Assembly (NCBI GenBank): GCA_036744635.1
Contig: DAIOHQ010000052.1
Coordinates: forward strand, 1-22,836
Source: DAIOHQ01 sp036744635
GTDB taxonomy: Bacteria; Planctomycetota; Phycisphaerae; Tepidisphaerales; Tepidisphaeraceae
Length of the DNA: 22,836 nt
Direction: 5' to 3'
The notes under the pieces were generated by a model. The model was not told the origin of the DNA, searched no databases, and worked only from the letters and a program-made list of their open reading frames with translations. Position 1 is the first letter of the stretch, and the number at the start of each line of letters is the position of its first letter. Below are positions 1 to 7,170 of this stretch, piece after piece. A program made the position numbers and the translations under genes.

Positions 1-55
1 TAAGACACAGGTCTGCGAGTACGCCGACCTGTGGCACCCAAACTGACCCACTACC
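1..55 (+). repeat. Left 55-bp inverted repeat, REP-like palindromic unit
   Basis: Bases 1-55 match the reverse complement of 4123-4177 at 54 of 55 positions; the single difference is at base 21. The unit has an internal palindrome (ACAGGTC ... GACCTGT) followed by a GGCACCCA and TGACCCACTACC tail. A third, shorter copy lies at 4194-4228. The repeat begins at the window edge, so it may extend further left. It ends 22 bp before the sulfatase start codon. The structure fits a REP/BIME-like palindromic repeat family; no transposase is visible. Confidence 0.85.
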
Positions 56-77
56 AAGTTTTCCTTCGGTTGAATCG

Positions 78-2069
78 ATGAGCGTTTTTGTTCCCCAGGC
101 ACCGGCCGCGCACTCCTTCCCCGCGCGCAGCAGAGCGATCTCCCGATCGTCCGCTCCCGCCGCGCCTCGGCAAATCACCACTTTCTGGCTCTGCCTCTGG
201 CTGGCCATCACCCTCATCGCCACCAAGGCCTTCCAACTCGGCCTGCCTGCTCTCAGCTTCGGCGGCGTTCTTCGATTCCTTCGCGATCTGGCCATCGTCT
301 CCTATTCCGATGCCATCTTCGCCTTCACGCTCTGCGCTGCCGGTGAACTCCTGCTGATGCTGGCCCGCCCCAATTGGCTGCGCTGGCCGCTCTGGAGCCT
401 TGCCGCCGCCTTCTGCACCGTCTGTACCATTTATTCCGTCATTAACGTCTACATCTACCGGGTCATGGGCGCCCCCCTCACCTGTCGGCTGCTCTATATG
501 GCCGGCGCGGCCAAGGGCTTCCGCTCCTCGATCAACGCCTTCATCACCCCGGCCCGCATCGTCTCAATTCTGATCGTCCCGGTGATCTACCTCGCAGTGC
601 TCGCCGTCACCCACCGCCTGGCGCGCCATCGCCCCAAGCAGTTCCACCTCAAGCACATCCTGCTGCTCCTTGCCGCCCTCGCTGTCGCGCTGCTCACGCG
701 GCAGTCGGTCGCCGACAGTTGGACCAACCGCGACGAAAAACGTCTCGTCGAGAATCCCCAGTGGGCCTTGCTCAGCTCCTATGCGCCCATGTCGATCGAC
801 GCCCGCAAGATCAAGGTGGATGCCACGTTTCCCGAAGAATATGCCCGCGAGGTGGCCACGGTTGCCGAGCGGCCTCATCTCGCCATCCCCGCCACGGCGC
901 TGCAGAACGCCCGGCCAAAGAACGTCATCGTCGTCGTTCTCGAATCCGTCGCCATCAAGTACATGAGCCTCTACGGCAGCAAATATGCGACAACTCCGGT
1001 GCTGCAATCCGAAGCCCGCAATGCCGCCGTTTTCGACAATTTTTACTCCCATGTCGGCAACACCGCCAATTCCCTCATCGGCGTCTCCCTTTCCACCTAT
1101 CCGGGCATGACCTGGAAAAAATACCCCCGCGAGCAGCCCGGCCTGCGCGGCGTCACCGTCGCCGAGGCGCTCAAGCCGCACGGCTATCGCTCTGCCTTCC
1201 TCACCTCGGCCGACAATGAATACGACGAGATGAACAACTTCCTGGCCGGCCGCGGCTTTGACGACATCTGGGATTACCGCCAGCTTAGCAGCGGCGAACC
1301 CCTCACAAGCTGGGGTTGCGATGACAAGTATCTCTTTGACGGCATGTTCAAATGGATCGAGCAGGACAAGAGCAAACCGTTTTTCATCCTCTCCTGGACC
1401 TGCCAGACGCATCATCCCTATGAGCCAAGCGTGGGAATGAAGCAGATCAATTTCTTCGATGGCGATAAGCCAAATGACGCCTATGACCTCGGCCGCTATC
1501 TCACCGTCCTGCACAATGTCGATGAGCAGCTCGGACGGCTCTTTACCTATCTCCGCGAGCATAATCTGGCCGACGATACGCTGGTCGTCATCACCGGCGA
1601 TCATGGCGAAGCCTTCGGTGATCCCCGTCCCACGTCCTGGGGCCACAGCGGAAAACCCTACGATGAAGACCTGCACGTTCCCTGCATGATCTGGAACCCG
1701 CGGCTGTTCCCCGCGCCCCGCCGCATGGAAAACGTCGGCGGCCACGTCGACCTCAGCCCCACCATCGCCGACATCCTCGGCGTCCAGCCCGCCCCCACCT
1801 GGCAAGGCTACAGCCTCTTCGACCCCACCCGCCCCAATCGCACCTATTCCTATGGCTGGTATGACGACCAGTTGGCCGTGCGCGATGGGAAGTGGAAATA
1901 TCTCTGGAGCTTCCGCACCGGCCGCGATGAGCTGTACGACATGACCGCCGATCCCCTGGAACAGAACAATCGCGCCGCCGACTACGAACACCTCTCCCAG
2001 GGCCTCAAGCAGCGCCTCGCCGCCTGGGCCGACTACGAGCAAGACCACCTACCCAAGCTGAATCCCTAG
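78..2069 (+). CDS. LTA synthase-type membrane sulfatase/phosphotransferase
   Basis: This 663-residue protein has an N-terminal membrane domain and a C-terminal alkaline-phosphatase-superfamily (sulfatase) domain, like LtaS and phosphoglycerol or phosphoethanolamine transferases. Hydrophobic segments lie near residues 35-55, 70-97, 102-128, 159-178 and 192-208, so about five membrane spans. The catalytic domain starts near 280. It shows a metal-ligand Glu289 (VVVLES), a likely Thr329 nucleophile (GNTANS) in place of the sulfatase Cys/Ser, Asp508-His509 (TGDHGE) and a later WGHSG histidine. Such enzymes transfer a head group from a phospholipid onto a periplasmic glycan or lipid acceptor; the substrate here is unknown. 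The ATG at 78 lacks a clear Shine-Dalgarno sequence. The last 158 coding bases are duplicated at 3768-3925. A weak AT-rich hairpin at 2081-2103 could end transcription. Confidence 0.85.
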   Translation: MSVFVPQAPAAHSFPARSRAISRSSAPAAPRQITTFWLCLWLAITLIATKAFQLGLPALSFGGVLRFLRDLAIVSYSDAIFAFTLCAAGELLLMLARPNWLRWPLWSLAAAFCTVCTIYSVINVYIYRVMGAPLTCRLLYMAGAAKGFRSSINAFITPARIVSILIVPVIYLAVLAVTHRLARHRPKQFHLKHILLLLAALAVALLTRQSVADSWTNRDEKRLVENPQWALLSSYAPMSIDARKIKVDATFPEEYAREVATVAERPHLAIPATALQNARPKNVIVVVLESVAIKYMSLYGSKYATTPVLQSEARNAAVFDNFYSHVGNTANSLIGVSLSTYPGMTWKKYPREQPGLRGVTVAEALKPHGYRSAFLTSADNEYDEMNNFLAGRGFDDIWDYRQLSSGEPLTSWGCDDKYLFDGMFKWIEQDKSKPFFILSWTCQTHHPYEPSVGMKQINFFDGDKPNDAYDLGRYLTVLHNVDEQLGRLFTYLREHNLADDTLVVITGDHGEAFGDPRPTSWGHSGKPYDEDLHVPCMIWNPRLFPAPRRMENVGGHVDLSPTIADILGVQPAPTWQGYSLFDPTRPNRTYSYGWYDDQLAVRDGKWKYLWSFRTGRDELYDMTADPLEQNNRAADYEHLSQGLKQRLAAWADYEQDHLPKLNP

Positions 2070-2273
2070 CGAATCAGCAGAATCGCGATTTTTTCGCGAA
2101 ATTCTCCCCTCCGCGTCGCCGATTCCCCTAGGCCGCTGCGATAGACGGGGTTTGAGCAAAATTTGCTAAAATTCCCTCTTGTGTCGCCATAACTGTGCAG
2201 AATAAGATGCGTCCGGTTGAAAATCATTGGCTCGGCCACAATTTCACCGGCCGCAGTCGAGGTTGGGAGAAAA

Positions 2274-3713
2274 ATGCACAACTCACTCAAAGTCGGCGTT
2301 GCTTTTACACTGTTGCTGGCCGGCGCAAGCATGCGCCCAGCGCGAGGCGCGGCGGTTGTTGGGCTCAACTTCACCGGCGTCACGCTGAGCGATACCTTCG
2401 CCCTCGGCACGGAAGCAACCCCGCCCGATACCATGGGCGCAGTGGGCCCGAATCACTACGTCGAGCTGGTCAACGGCGCCTATGCGGTCTACAACAAGAG
2501 CACCGGCGCATTGATCGGATCAAAGGTCAGCGACCGGCAGTTCTGGACCAGTGCGGGGTTCGATCCGGGGGCGAATAACCTCACCGATCCACGCATCGTC
2601 TATGATTCCAACAGCGGCCGCTGGTTTGCCATCCAGATCACCCTTGAATCCACCAACAACAAGATTCTCGTCGCCCGCAGCGACACCAGCGACCCGACCG
2701 GCGCCTGGAAAGCCACCAACTTCACTGGCCCCACCTCTGAGTTTGGCGATTATCCGACGCTGGGCATCGACGCCAATGGCGTCTACATCGCGACCAACAA
2801 CTTTGCCTCGGCCAGCGGAAGTTCCACGGGCACCGTCTCGCTCTACTCGATTCCGAAAGCGGATCTCATCGCCGCCACGCCATCGGTCGCCCGCCTGACC
2901 CGTTTTGACAACCAAAGCCAAGCCACCCGTGGTTATGTGCAGCAACCGGTGGTGGACTATGGCGCCAGCAAGGGAAACGCCGTGGTGGTGACGACCGAAA
3001 ACTTTACTCCCGCCAGTACCCTCAAGCGCACGGACATCATCGGCACCACCAACTCCGGGGCCACCCTTTCCGCCACGACGACCATTGGTGTCTCGCAATA
3101 CATCAATCCCCCGGTCGCCCATCAACCCGCCAACACCACCGATACCACGCTTGATACCGTTGACCTGCGCATCACCGCCAACGCCTATCAGGTTGGCAAC
3201 GTGATCTACCTGGCGCACGAGACCACCGTCAGCGGCCGTGTCAGCGTGCGCTGGACCACCCTCAATGCCACCAACAACACCATGATCTCCGAAGGCACGG
3301 TCAGCGATGCCAACTTCGACTTTTTCCAGCCCAGCATCGCGGTCTCCAGCACCGGCAATGTGGTGCTGACCTACAACCGCTCAAGTCAGGCAGAAGGCTC
3401 GGCCGGAAATATCGCGATTTATGCCCAGGCGGGCACGAGCAACAATGGCGTTTTAAGTTTTGATTCGCCGCAACTGCTGATCCAGAGCCCTACCGGCAGC
3501 TTCAGTGTCATTACTGGAAAAGAGCGCTGGGGCGATTATGCCGCCACCACGGTCGATCCGAACAACCCAAATATCTTCTGGACGATCAACGAATTCGCCG
3601 ATGCGAGCAACGATTGGGCTACCCAGATTACGCAGCTCACGGTTCCTGAGCCAGGCGCACTAAGCGTGGTGGTGTTGCTGGGATTGGCTCTCTTGCGCCG
3701 CCGGCTCGGATGA
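2274..3713 (+). CDS. PEP-CTERM exported protein, propeller-like
   Basis: This 479-residue secreted protein has a signal peptide (about residues 1-26, with a hydrophobic run after MHNSLKVG) and a C-terminal PEP-CTERM tail: VPEPG, a short hydrophobic helix, then a basic RRR cluster. By family knowledge the tail is recognised by an exosortase, which anchors or releases the protein at the surface; no exosortase gene is in the window. The middle is Thr/Ser/Asn-rich with repeated beta-strand-like blocks such as DPRIVYD and NPNIFWT, resembling sialidase or BNR-type propellers, but no enzymatic motif was found. An in-frame ATG at 2217 would add 19 residues before the signal peptide. The ATG at 2274 is preferred because GGGAG at 2265-2269 precedes it and the signal peptide then starts at residue 1. 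Function unknown. Confidence 0.8.
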   Translation: MHNSLKVGVAFTLLLAGASMRPARGAAVVGLNFTGVTLSDTFALGTEATPPDTMGAVGPNHYVELVNGAYAVYNKSTGALIGSKVSDRQFWTSAGFDPGANNLTDPRIVYDSNSGRWFAIQITLESTNNKILVARSDTSDPTGAWKATNFTGPTSEFGDYPTLGIDANGVYIATNNFASASGSSTGTVSLYSIPKADLIAATPSVARLTRFDNQSQATRGYVQQPVVDYGASKGNAVVVTTENFTPASTLKRTDIIGTTNSGATLSATTTIGVSQYINPPVAHQPANTTDTTLDTVDLRITANAYQVGNVIYLAHETTVSGRVSVRWTTLNATNNTMISEGTVSDANFDFFQPSIAVSSTGNVVLTYNRSSQAEGSAGNIAIYAQAGTSNNGVLSFDSPQLLIQSPTGSFSVITGKERWGDYAATTVDPNNPNIFWTINEFADASNDWATQITQLTVPEPGALSVVVLLGLALLRRRLG

Positions 3714-3719
3714 CACGGA

Positions 3720-3770
3720 TTATTCGGCCGCATAAACCGTTGGATCGGCCGCGCCCGCTTCGGCGAATCC
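3720..3770 (-). pseudogene. Relic of a QueC-like C-terminus
   Basis: Read on the minus strand, 3770 to 3720 gives GFAEAGAADPTVYAAE and then a TAA stop. The intact QueC at 5178-5876 ends GFSEANVPDPTAYA, so nine of the first 14 residues match (GF, EA, DPT, YA). The matching frame loses similarity exactly where the copied sulfatase tail begins (3768-3770). The DNA differs clearly from the intact queC end, so the source would be a different, diverged queC. The match is short, so this is a suggestive relic only. Confidence 0.4.
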
Positions 3771-3940
3771 GCACCGGCCGCGATGAGCTGTACGACATGA
3801 CCGCCGATCCCCTGGAACAGAACAATCGCGCCGCCGACTACGAACACCTCTCCCAGGGCCTCAAGCAGCGCCTCGCCGCCTGGGCCGACTACGAGCAGGA
3901 TCATCTGCCCAAGCTGAATCCCTAGCGAATCAGCAGAATC
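3768..3940 (+). pseudogene. Duplicated 3' end of the sulfatase gene
   Basis: These 173 bp repeat 1912-2084 with four mismatches. They encode the last 52 residues of the sulfatase-like protein (from RTGRDELYDM to HLPKLNP), its stop codon at 3923-3925 and 15 bp beyond. All four differences are third-position changes within one 13-bp stretch (CAA/CAG, GAC/GAT, CAC/CAT, CTA/CTG) and none alters the protein. The piece lacks the membrane and catalytic parts and so is non-functional. An ATG at 3710 overlapping the previous stop opens the same frame, giving a nonsense 71-residue product that is unlikely to be a real gene. Confidence 0.85.
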
Positions 3941-4122
3941 ATACGCAGCATACCCAATTGGGACATTTGATTGTCCTCGTAGCACGGGCGGGACGCCCTG
4001 GAGATCAAACCCCATTTCTTCATCGCGCGCCAGAACCTTGAGGCACTCCTGGCCCTCATAGACCGCGGAGACATCAAGGAGAGGCACAACCCGGCAAGCT
4101 CCGCCAAGCCATGGCGAATGGC
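3941..4122 (+). other. Gene-free stretch with an unidentified coding remnant
   Basis: No complete gene lies between the sulfatase relic and the PEP-CTERM gene that ends at 4369. One plus-strand frame is open from 3983, just after a TAG, to about 4241. Its first 45 codons look protein-like (beginning HGRDALEIKPHFFIARQNLE, later LIDRGDIKER), after which it runs into the palindromic repeats. I do not recognise the family. There is no start codon or ribosome binding site at its beginning, so it is most likely a fragment of a former gene. A half-palindrome resembling the GCACGGG repeats of 12171-12309 occurs at 3981-3999. Confidence 0.35.
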
Positions 4123-4177
4123 GGTAGTGGGTCAGTTTGGGTGCCACAGGTCGGCGCACTCGCAGACCTGTGTCTTA
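4123..4177 (-). repeat. Right 55-bp inverted repeat
   Basis: This is the reverse complement of bases 1-55 with one mismatch. Together the two copies bracket a segment of about 4.07 kb holding the sulfatase, the first PEP-CTERM gene and the scar. The copy also pairs with the neighbouring unit at 4194-4228, so 4123-4245 can fold into a long imperfect hairpin. Confidence 0.85.
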
Positions 4178-4193
4178 CTGCGTCGCTACGCGG

Positions 4194-4228
4194 CACAGGT
4201 CTCGGAGTACCGCGACCTGTGGCACCCA
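4194..4228 (+). repeat. Third copy of the palindromic repeat unit
   Basis: This 35-bp stretch (CACAGGTCTCGGAGTACCG and following, ending GGCACCCA) matches bases 6-40 with small changes. It is inverted relative to the unit at 4143-4177, giving two head-to-head palindromes with a 16-bp spacer, a layout typical of paired REP units. The similarity continues weakly into the TGACCCAGTGCC at 4240-4251. Confidence 0.75.
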
Positions 4229-4280
4229 GAAATTTCAACCTGACCCAGTGCCCAAATGGCGGAGACAACTTTCACACGTG

Positions 4281-4325
4281 GAAAAACAAAGACACTCACC
4301 ATCGGTTGATCCGATGGTGAGTGTC
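4281..4325 (-). terminator. Rho-independent terminator of the PEP-CTERM gene at 4369-5001
   Basis: A perfect 15-bp stem (4291-4305 pairing with 4311-4325) surrounds a 5-base loop. Read on the minus strand the stem is followed by a T-rich run (TTTGTTTTTC, from 4281-4290). It lies 43 bp after the stop codon of the minus-strand gene, the expected place and orientation. Confidence 0.85.
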
Positions 4326-4368
4326 CTGGTTCAGATTCAATCACGCGATCGTCTGGCGTTGGCCGCAA

Positions 4369-5001
4369 TCACTTGCGACGGCGCGAGCAGAAAAACAGGC
4401 CCAGCATCCCGATCAGTCCGATCGCGCTGGCCGGCTCGGGAACAAACGTGGCCGTGGCAGTGAAAAGTCCATTGAGCGATGGGGCTGTGAAATCACCATG
4501 ATCGGGAAACAGAACGGCGAAGCCACGGTCGCCCGACGCAGAAAGAGTCCAGGTTACGGTAACGCTCGATCCGTTAATATTGGTGATCGTGTAGTTATCG
4601 ACGGGGTCTATCCAACCGCTCGCAGGCTGGGTGTGGGTGGAGAATGTCACAGGGCCCGCGCCAATATCATAGGTGCCCGTGATGCTGTTTGTGCCCGAGA
4701 AGTAAAACTGCTCTTGGTAATTCAGGTTCAGTGTGTCGAAGGTTTCCGGCGTCGTGAACGTGTAGGTTACTGTCCCCGCGGTAGGCGCTGATGTTTCGGT
4801 AAATCCCTCGGTTCCGTAGTTATTGCTCAGCGTAGCGCCGACTTTAACCGCATTGGGGTCGTCAACGCGCGAAACGTAGTCAACCTGATACGTATACACG
4901 TTGCTGCCCGATGTTAGCACCACGGCCGCCTGCGTCGAAACGCGGCTGACCATCAGGAACGCAGCAGCGACAACCAACGATAGGATGTGACGATACTTCA
5001 T
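4369..5001 (-). CDS. Small PEP-CTERM exported protein
   Basis: This 210-residue protein has a signal peptide (about residues 1-25; MKYRH, then a hydrophobic run ending near TQAA) and a PEP-CTERM tail (VPEPASAIG, a hydrophobic helix, then SRRRK at the end). The body is rich in Thr, Asn and aromatic residues with beta-strand periodicity, and no catalytic motif is recognised. It is presumably exported and processed by an exosortase encoded elsewhere. GGAGGG at 5009-5014 lies six bases before the ATG and supports this start. A TTGACT/TATGTT promoter lies at 5078-5105 and a strong terminator follows at 4281-4325, so it appears to be a single-gene unit. Function unknown. Confidence 0.8.
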   Translation of the reverse strand: MKYRHILSLVVAAAFLMVSRVSTQAAVVLTSGSNVYTYQVDYVSRVDDPNAVKVGATLSNNYGTEGFTETSAPTAGTVTYTFTTPETFDTLNLNYQEQFYFSGTNSITGTYDIGAGPVTFSTHTQPASGWIDPVDNYTITNINGSSVTVTWTLSASGDRGFAVLFPDHGDFTAPSLNGLFTATATFVPEPASAIGLIGMLGLFFCSRRRK

Positions 5002-5077
5002 GCGAAACCCTCCGAAAAAGCACTTGGGCCCTACTGAATGCCCACATCAAGATTTGAATGGCAGTGGGGTGCGTACA

Positions 5078-5105
5078 AACATACTCTTTTTGACGGCCGA
5101 GTCAA
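5078..5105 (-). promoter_or_regulatory. Sigma-70-like promoter for the small PEP-CTERM gene
   Basis: On the minus strand a TTGACT -35 box (5100-5105) and a TATGTT -10 box (5078-5083) are 16 bp apart, about 77 bp before the ATG at 5001. The other PEP-CTERM gene read on this strand has the same TTGACT and spacing at 8397-8424. Position and similarity are the only support. Confidence 0.45.
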
Positions 5106-5177
5106 GGAAAAAAACTGGCAGAAAAAGACTGGCTCGTTCTTTCATTTTTTTGCGAAGCTACGTGATGGCGAGGTGGC

Positions 5178-5876
5178 TCACGCATAGGCAGTCGGATCCG
5201 GCACATTTGCTTCGCTAAAGCCTCGCCGGCGCAATTGGCAGGAGTCACATCGGCCGCAGGCCCGGCCCTGGGCGTCGGGGTCGTAGCAGGAATGGGTCAT
5301 CCCATAATCCACCCCAAGCGCTATCCCCCGCCGGATGATCTGGGCCTTGGTCAGGTGCAGCAGGGGGGCGTGAATTTTGAAATGCTTCTCTCCCCCGGAC
5401 GTCATCTTCGTCGCCAGGTCGGCCATGTTCTCGAACGCATTGATGAACGCCGGCCGGCAGTCGGGATAACCGCTGTAGTCGACTGCGTTTACGCCGATAA
5501 ACACGTGCAGCACCTCAAGCACTTCCGCCCACGCCAGGGCGTAGCTCAAAAAGATCGTGTTTCGCGCCGGCACGTAGGTAATGGGAATTTCCCCCGCCAT
5601 CTGCGTTTCGGCGCGATCCTTGGGCACCGCGATGGCGTCGGTGAGCGCGCTCTTGCCGAACTGCCGCAGGTCAATCCGGATGACGCGATGCTCGGCCACG
5701 CCAAACGTTCCCGCCACCCGCTCCGCGGCGAGCAGCTCATGACGATGGCGCTGGCCGTAATCGAAGCTCAGCGAATACAGCGGCCGGAAGTTCTCATCGC
5801 GGGCGATGGCCAGGCAGGTGGTGGAATCCAGACCCCCGCTGCTCAGGACGATCGCGGCTTGGCGGTTGCAGTGCAT
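5178..5876 (-). CDS. queC: 7-cyano-7-deazaguanine synthase QueC
   Basis: QueC converts 7-carboxy-7-deazaguanine to preQ0, using ATP and ammonia, in the pathway to queuosine-modified tRNA and other deazaguanines. The 232-residue product matches the usual length (about 220-235). It has the ATP-pyrophosphatase PP-loop SGGLDS at residues 13-18, the FDYGQRH motif near 38-44 and the four zinc cysteines at 197, 207, 210 and 213 (CYDP...CGRCDSC). The frame stays open upstream into the URO-D gene, but homology starts at the ATG at 5876, seven bases after that gene's stop. No good Shine-Dalgarno sequence is visible, so translational coupling is likely. queD, queE and queF are not in the window. The intact C-terminus resembles the relic at 3720-3770. 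Confidence 0.93.
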   Translation of the reverse strand: MHCNRQAAIVLSSGGLDSTTCLAIARDENFRPLYSLSFDYGQRHRHELLAAERVAGTFGVAEHRVIRIDLRQFGKSALTDAIAVPKDRAETQMAGEIPITYVPARNTIFLSYALAWAEVLEVLHVFIGVNAVDYSGYPDCRPAFINAFENMADLATKMTSGGEKHFKIHAPLLHLTKAQIIRRGIALGVDYGMTHSCYDPDAQGRACGRCDSCQLRRRGFSEANVPDPTAYA

Positions 5877-5883
5877 GGGACGA

Positions 5884-7089
5884 TTATAGAAAGCCCAGTG
5901 CGGTGTCGAACAGCGCGGCGACATTCTGCGGCGGGACGTTCGCCTGAACATTGTGTACCGGGGCGAAGACGTAGCCGCCGTCTGAGGGGCGAAAAATCCG
6001 GAGATTTTCCCGCACTTCCGCGGCCACCTGCTGCGACGTGCCATAGGTGAGGGTGTTCTGGCAGTCGCACGAGCCGCCCCAGAAGACCAGCTTGCCGCCA
6101 TAGCGCTCGTGGAGCCGCCGCGCATCCATGCCGTCTGCGGTGGTCTGCACGGGGTTGAGGATATCGACGCCCATTTCCACGATGGCGTCGAGCAGGGGGA
6201 AGATGGCGCCATCGCTGTGGAGCATCACCTTCCAGCCGGTGTGATTGTGAATCCAGTCCAGCCCGCGGCGGTAGGCGGGGAGGAGTTTGTCGCGAAACAT
6301 TGCCTCGGAGAGGAAAGGCGCGTGCTGGGTGCCGAAGTCGTCGGCGATCTGCAGGATGTGTACGCGATCGCCGACCGCGCGCTGGAACGCAATCAGATTT
6401 TCGATCCAGGTATCGACCAGCTTGTCATAAAGCGCGCGGACATAGTCATCCTCGCTGGCGAAGGTCATCATCCACTCTTCAAAGCCGCCCTGGCCGATGC
6501 CGTTGAACAGCTCGTAGGGCGGGCCGAGTGCGGCGATCACCGCCTTGTCCGTTTCGTCGAATAAATGCCGGGAGGCCATCTCGTAGTGGCGCAGGTCGGC
6601 CGCCCCGAGGCGCGGGGGCGAGAAGGTGGCGAGGTCGGGATGGGTGGCGCCGGGGTATTTCTCGAAGCGGTCGAAGTAGAACCCGCCGCGCGGCATGCGG
6701 GCGATGACCGCGCCGGCGCGCTGCAGCACCAGATCGCCGGCGGCGTCCGTGACCGGGGAGAAATCCGCCGGCACCAGCGCATCCTCGTCGATGCCGTCGA
6801 AGCGGTAGGTCTTGTACTGGGCGTTGGAGAGGCCGAATGCCACGGCCGGGCGGTGCAGGGCGACACAGTCAGCGCCGAAGCGGGCGGCGACCCGCGGCTC
6901 GATCTCCGCGAGCATCTGGAACAGATCGAAGATGCGCATCGGCTCCGGGGCCGGCGTCTGCAGATGCTTTCGCAGCGGCGCATAGGCGTAGGCGCTGATT
7001 CCCGATTGCCGCGTGCCGCCGAAATCGACGGGGACGCGGTCAACCGGCCGGTGGTTGATGGCGGCGAGGATGCGTTGGCGGGAGGTCAT
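5884..7089 (-). CDS. Uroporphyrinogen decarboxylase superfamily protein
   Basis: This 401-residue protein belongs to the URO-D superfamily, which includes HemE and the corrinoid methyltransferases MtaA and CmuA. It shows an early RVPVDFGGT segment, and late TIM-barrel motifs such as the HSDGAIFPLL run, a MGVDILNPVQ strand and WGGSCD. Length and sequence look more like the methyltransferase-like or uncharacterised branch common in planctomycetes than true HemE. The substrate cannot be named from sequence. An ATG at 7131 is in frame, but it falls inside the loop of the terminator at 7114-7145; the ATG at 7089 starts the conserved MTSRQRILAAINHR region and is preferred. It is followed by queC after seven bases and the two are probably co-transcribed, although no functional link is known. 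Confidence 0.8.
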   Translation of the reverse strand: MTSRQRILAAINHRPVDRVPVDFGGTRQSGISAYAYAPLRKHLQTPAPEPMRIFDLFQMLAEIEPRVAARFGADCVALHRPAVAFGLSNAQYKTYRFDGIDEDALVPADFSPVTDAAGDLVLQRAGAVIARMPRGGFYFDRFEKYPGATHPDLATFSPPRLGAADLRHYEMASRHLFDETDKAVIAALGPPYELFNGIGQGGFEEWMMTFASEDDYVRALYDKLVDTWIENLIAFQRAVGDRVHILQIADDFGTQHAPFLSEAMFRDKLLPAYRRGLDWIHNHTGWKVMLHSDGAIFPLLDAIVEMGVDILNPVQTTADGMDARRLHERYGGKLVFWGGSCDCQNTLTYGTSQQVAAEVRENLRIFRPSDGGYVFAPVHNVQANVPPQNVAALFDTALGFL

Positions 7090-7113
7090 GTGAGGCTGCC
7101 GCGCCTCATGATA

Positions 7114-7145
7114 CGAAAACGGGACACGCATGGCACGTGTCCCGT
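7114..7145 (-). terminator. Rho-independent terminator after the PEP-CTERM gene at 7171
   Basis: A 10-bp stem (ACGGGACACG at 7119-7128 pairing with 7136-7145) with a 7-base loop is followed, on the minus strand, by TTTTCG. It lies 26 bp past the stop of the minus-strand gene. Because it also covers the ATG at 7131, it argues for the shorter start of the next gene. Confidence 0.7.
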
Positions 7146-7170
7146 CTTGCTGTTCAATGTCAAGTGCCGA

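Noticed and set aside
564..2048. Minus-strand open frame of 494 codons inside the sulfatase gene
   Set aside because: It lies wholly antisense to a protein with clear catalytic motifs; no motif of its own.
2081..2103. Strong terminator after the sulfatase gene
   Set aside because: The TCGCGA arms are short and the T-run lies in the loop rather than after the stem, so it is only mentioned as a weak possibility.
3710..3925. A 71-codon gene overlapping the PEP-CTERM stop
   Set aside because: Its first 20 codons come from the scar and the rest is the copied sulfatase tail; it lacks any complete domain, so it is treated as a pseudogene.
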